From positions 1 through 14,278 of the forward strand of contig SLLJ01000221.1 in NCBI GenBank assembly GCA_007134165.1: 14,278 nt of DNA, in the 5' to 3' direction. Source of the DNA: Nitriliruptoraceae bacterium. GTDB taxonomy: Bacteria > Actinomycetota > Nitriliruptoria > Nitriliruptorales > Nitriliruptoraceae. How positions within the stretch are numbered: position 1 is the first letter of the stretch; the number at the start of each line of letters is the position of its first letter. The notes beneath the pieces were generated by a model. It worked only from the letters and a program-made list of their open reading frames with translations, was not told the DNA's origin and searched no databases. A program made the translations under genes and the position numbers. Shown here piece after piece: positions 12,450 through 14,278 of this stretch.

Positions 12450-13263
12450 CTTCGGACTCCTCGCCGGGTCGAGGCTCGCCGGGTCCTGCGGCGACGGCGG
12501 CGCGCAGGCGTTCGACGGCGTTGCGAGCCGCCTGGTCGAGTCGGTCGGTGAGCTGGTCCATGTCCGGACCCTCGTCGCGGTGGGTGGGAGCGGCCGGCGG
12601 CGGCAGCAGGTCGTCATCGGGTTCCGGGCCACTGGTGGCCCCGGCGGCGGAGAGCCGGCGGCGGATCTCGCGCAGCGCGTGCAGTTCGGGCTCGTCGGGG
12701 GCAGGGGGCTCGGGCAGGAACTGGGTCAGGTCGGGCAGTTCGTCGAGTTCGTCGATCCCGAGCCGCTCGAGCAGCAGCCCAGTGGTGCCATACAGCACCG
12801 CCTGGCCGGGCCCGGGATCACGCGCCACCTCCGCGACCAGGCCACGGGCGACCAGGGAACGCACCGCACCGTCGGGGTTGACGCCTCGGATGTCGCCGAT
12901 CGCCTGCCGGCTGATCGGCTGCTTGTAGGCGATGATCGCCAGGGTCTCGAGAGCTGCCTGGGTGAGACGTCCCGTACGACCCGCCAGCGCCCAACGCTCG
13001 AGGACCGGGCGCGCGAGCGCCGCGGAGTACATCCGCCAGCCGCCTGCCGAGTGGCGGATCTCGATGCCGCGGGCTGCCGCGACGTAGTCCGCGGCCAGCG
13101 CCTCGACCTCGGCCAACACGACCTCCTCCGACTGCTCGAGCACCTCGGCGAGCACCGGCACCCCGATCGGCTCCTCGGTCAGGAACAGCAGGGCCTCGAG
13201 CCCGGCGCGCAGGACTTGGTGGGGGTCGAAGCCGTCGGCGGTGGGACTCGGCTGGGTGCTCAC
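12442..13263 (-). CDS. scpB: Segregation and condensation protein ScpB
   Basis: A 273-residue partner of ScpA and SMC in the bacterial condensin complex. The two winged-helix domains are visible: GLEALLFLTEEPIGVPVLAE near the N-terminus, and RLTQAALETLAIIAYKQPIS followed by RQAIGDIRGVNPDGAVRSLV, LYGTTGLLLERLGIDELDELP. Beyond residue about 190 the protein carries an approximately 80-residue low-complexity tail rich in Pro, Glu and Asp (PEPPAPDEPE; PEPDDDLLPPP) with a short helical stretch MDQLTDRLDQAARNAVERLR. That makes it longer than the common form of about 190-200 residues. GTG 13263 overlaps the scpA stop by 4 bases (GTGA). Confidence 0.95.
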   Translation of the reverse strand: MSTQPSPTADGFDPHQVLRAGLEALLFLTEEPIGVPVLAEVLEQSEEVVLAEVEALAADYVAAARGIEIRHSAGGWRMYSAALARPVLERWALAGRTGRLTQAALETLAIIAYKQPISRQAIGDIRGVNPDGAVRSLVARGLVAEVARDPGPGQAVLYGTTGLLLERLGIDELDELPDLTQFLPEPPAPDEPELHALREIRRRLSAAGATSGPEPDDDLLPPPAAPTHRDEGPDMDQLTDRLDQAARNAVERLRAAVAAGPGEPRPGEESEDG

Positions 13264-14048
13264 GTCAGCTCCTTCCCCACCGTGTCGAACTCGTCGTCGT
13301 CGAGTACGGCGAGATCCGTGCCACCGTCACGGCGGGCCACGCGCAGGGGCTGGTGATGGTCGACCTGCTCGAGGGCGACGTGACCGAGCTTGAACAGCTC
13401 GAGCAGGGCGAGGAACAGCACCACCCGTTCGCTGCGGGCCCGCTGCCCGCTCAGCTCGCGGAAGCTGCGCTCACCACCGCCCGCCGGCAGCAGGCCGAGC
13501 ACGATACCGGCGGCTTCTCGGATCGTCAGGTAGCTGCGGCGGATGTGCCCGAGGTCGACGGGTTCCTCGGGCAGAGGGTGCAGGACCACGGCAGCCAACC
13601 GGGCGAGCCCGGCCGCGTCGATCGGTAGGGGTGCCTCGGGGGTGAGCCGCTGCAACCACGGCTCCAGGGGCTGCTCGCGCGGCAGCTGCCAGGCGTGCTG
13701 CGACAGCCGGTGGTCGAGCATGCGGGCCACGTCCCGAAACGCCCGATACTCCAGCAGCCGGGCGTAGAGCACGTCACGGGCCTCGCCGAGCAGATCGTCG
13801 AGCTCCTCGCGCTCCTCGGCCGGGAGCAACCGGGCCGCCTTGAGCTCGATGAGGGTGGCCGCGACGACCAGGAATCGGGTCGCGGTCTCCAGGTCGAGCT
13901 CCTCGAGTTGGCGTTCGAGGTGGGCGAGGAAGTCGGCGGTGATCTCGGCCAGGTCCACCTCGGCGACGTCGAGCTTGCGCTGGGCGATCAGGCCCAGCAG
14001 CAGGTCGAAGGGGCCTTCGAAGACCTCCAACGTGACCTGGTAGCTCAT
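13260..14048 (-). CDS. scpA: Segregation and condensation protein ScpA (kleisin)
   Basis: A 262-residue kleisin that bridges the SMC heads with ScpB in chromosome condensation and segregation. The N-terminal MSYQVTLEVFEGPFDLLLGL resembles the start of B. subtilis ScpA almost residue for residue, followed by AQRKLDVAEVDLAEITADFL and LVVAATLIELKAARLLP. The C-terminal winged helix is seen around VVLFLALLELFKLGHVALEQ. I therefore prefer the ATG at 14048, with GGAAG as a modest ribosome-binding site. GTG codons at 14069 and 14123 are alternatives. The latter would overlap the upstream stop by 4 bases, like its neighbours, but adds 25 residues unlike any ScpA I know. Its stop overlaps the scpB GTG. 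Confidence 0.94.
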   Translation of the reverse strand: MSYQVTLEVFEGPFDLLLGLIAQRKLDVAEVDLAEITADFLAHLERQLEELDLETATRFLVVAATLIELKAARLLPAEEREELDDLLGEARDVLYARLLEYRAFRDVARMLDHRLSQHAWQLPREQPLEPWLQRLTPEAPLPIDAAGLARLAAVVLHPLPEEPVDLGHIRRSYLTIREAAGIVLGLLPAGGGERSFRELSGQRARSERVVLFLALLELFKLGHVALEQVDHHQPLRVARRDGGTDLAVLDDDEFDTVGKELT

Positions 14049-14083
14049 CGTCTTCCGGCGTTCGTCGGACACAGGATCGTCCG

Positions 14084-14112
14084 AGCCTAACGCGCAGACG
14101 CAGCGGGGCGAA
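14084..14112 (-). promoter_or_regulatory. Possible promoter ahead of scpA
   Basis: TAGGCT (14089-14084) fits the TAnnnT -10 pattern, with TTCGCC (14112-14107) 17 bases upstream as a poor -35. Transcription would start about 30 bases before the scpA ATG. If real, the long GTG start at 14123 could not be used from this promoter. Confidence 0.3.
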
Positions 14113-14119
14113 CCGTGGC

Positions 14120-14278
14120 TCACCCGGGAGCGACGAACCCCGTTCCGCCGGGATCCGACACCGCCGGCGGTGTGGGGGGGCCGGAGGGTGTGGGGGGGCC
14201 GGAGGGTGCGGGCGGGCCGGGGGGCGCGGGCGGGCCGGTCGGCACCGGCGGCGGGGACGAAGGACGGGCAGGGTCCAC
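14120..14278 (-). CDS. C-terminal Pro-rich tail of an unidentified protein (5' part outside the window)
   Basis: From the right edge a frame stays open for 52 codons to TGA at 14122-14120. It reads as a proline/glycine-rich tail with four GPPxPx units (for example GPPAPPGPPAPSGPPTPS) and ends in SDPGGTGFVAPG. In frame the codons are C-rich at every position, so base composition alone does not prove coding. Support comes from the hexapeptide periodicity and from the stop abutting the scpA region. In mycobacteria the gene before scpA is a ParA-like ATPase, so this may be its tail, but no ATPase motif is visible and the product cannot be named. Confidence 0.5.
   Translation of the reverse strand: MDPARPSSPPPVPTGPPAPPGPPAPSGPPTPSGPPTPPAVSDPGGTGFVAPG
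14165..14236 (-). repeat. Four 18-base tandem units encoding GPPxPx
   Basis: Four imperfect 18-base units (14236-14219, 14218-14201, 14200-14183, 14182-14165 on the minus strand) each begin with GGCCC and encode Gly-Pro-Pro-[Ala/Thr]-Pro-[Pro/Ser]. The two middle units differ most at third codon positions. Confidence 0.7.

Noticed and set aside
1..14278. Mobile elements, CRISPR arrays, defence or secondary-metabolite genes
   Set aside because: No transposase, integrase, spaced direct repeats, or related domains on either strand; every substantial gene is a recognisable housekeeping or regulatory function.

Overview
This is a high-GC, gene-dense chromosomal segment from an actinobacterium. 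Coding strands show strong G/C bias at third positions, GTG starts are frequent, and the gene order closely matches two blocks of the Mycobacterium tuberculosis chromosome. One block is the scpA-scpB-rluB-cmk-der type. The other is pgsA2 ... gcvH-garA-ftsR(Rv1828)-DUF151(Rv1829)-MerR(Rv1830) ... gcvP. Here they sit head to tail. The fused Cmk-Der protein, the zinc-ribbon version of the GarA-like protein and the intervening aroH-tyrA-aroA set argue against Mycobacterium itself and suggest another, perhaps deep-branching, actinobacterial lineage. That placement is inference; there is no 16S gene or similar marker here.

Layout. Apart from nfo, everything is on the minus strand, so it is easiest to read from the right end. 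(1) 14278-8656: the Pro-rich C-terminus of an unidentified protein, then scpA, scpB, rluB, aroH, tyrA and aroA. Most of these overlap by 4-11 bases or are closely spaced, which suggests one operon linking chromosome condensation, 23S rRNA modification and aromatic amino acid synthesis. (2) 8596-6530: a fused cytidylate kinase / Der GTPase. (3) 6529-6267: a structured intergenic stretch holding tRNA-Pro(GGG) and several strong hairpins. (4) 6266-5205: a CDP-alcohol phosphatidyltransferase (PgsA type) and gcvH. (5) 5068-2103: the garA-like FHA gene, ftsR, a D,D-carboxypeptidase and the DUF151 bifunctional nuclease, with 4-base overlaps between the first three. (6) 2102-1595: about 500 bases with no convincing gene, carrying a good minus-strand promoter and dyads. 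(7) 1594-1055: a second MerR-type regulator, convergent with (8) nfo (endonuclease IV, + strand, 233-1033). (9) 146-1: the start of gcvP, truncated by the window edge and divergent from nfo.

Together the genes are core housekeeping: condensin-like ScpAB, ribosome biogenesis (RluB, Der), nucleotide supply (Cmk), the branch from chorismate towards Phe/Tyr (AroA, AroH, TyrA), phospholipid and peptidoglycan maintenance, glycine cleavage (GcvH, GcvP) with a GarA-like regulator, and base-excision repair. I see no mobile element, CRISPR array, defence island or secondary-metabolite cluster. The most unusual local signals are an AT-rich, dyad-bearing, promoter-like patch inside the tyrA reading frame (about 10926-10985), the zinc-ribbon GarA-like protein, the Cmk-Der fusion with a repeat-built linker, and the hairpin-rich surroundings of the tRNA.
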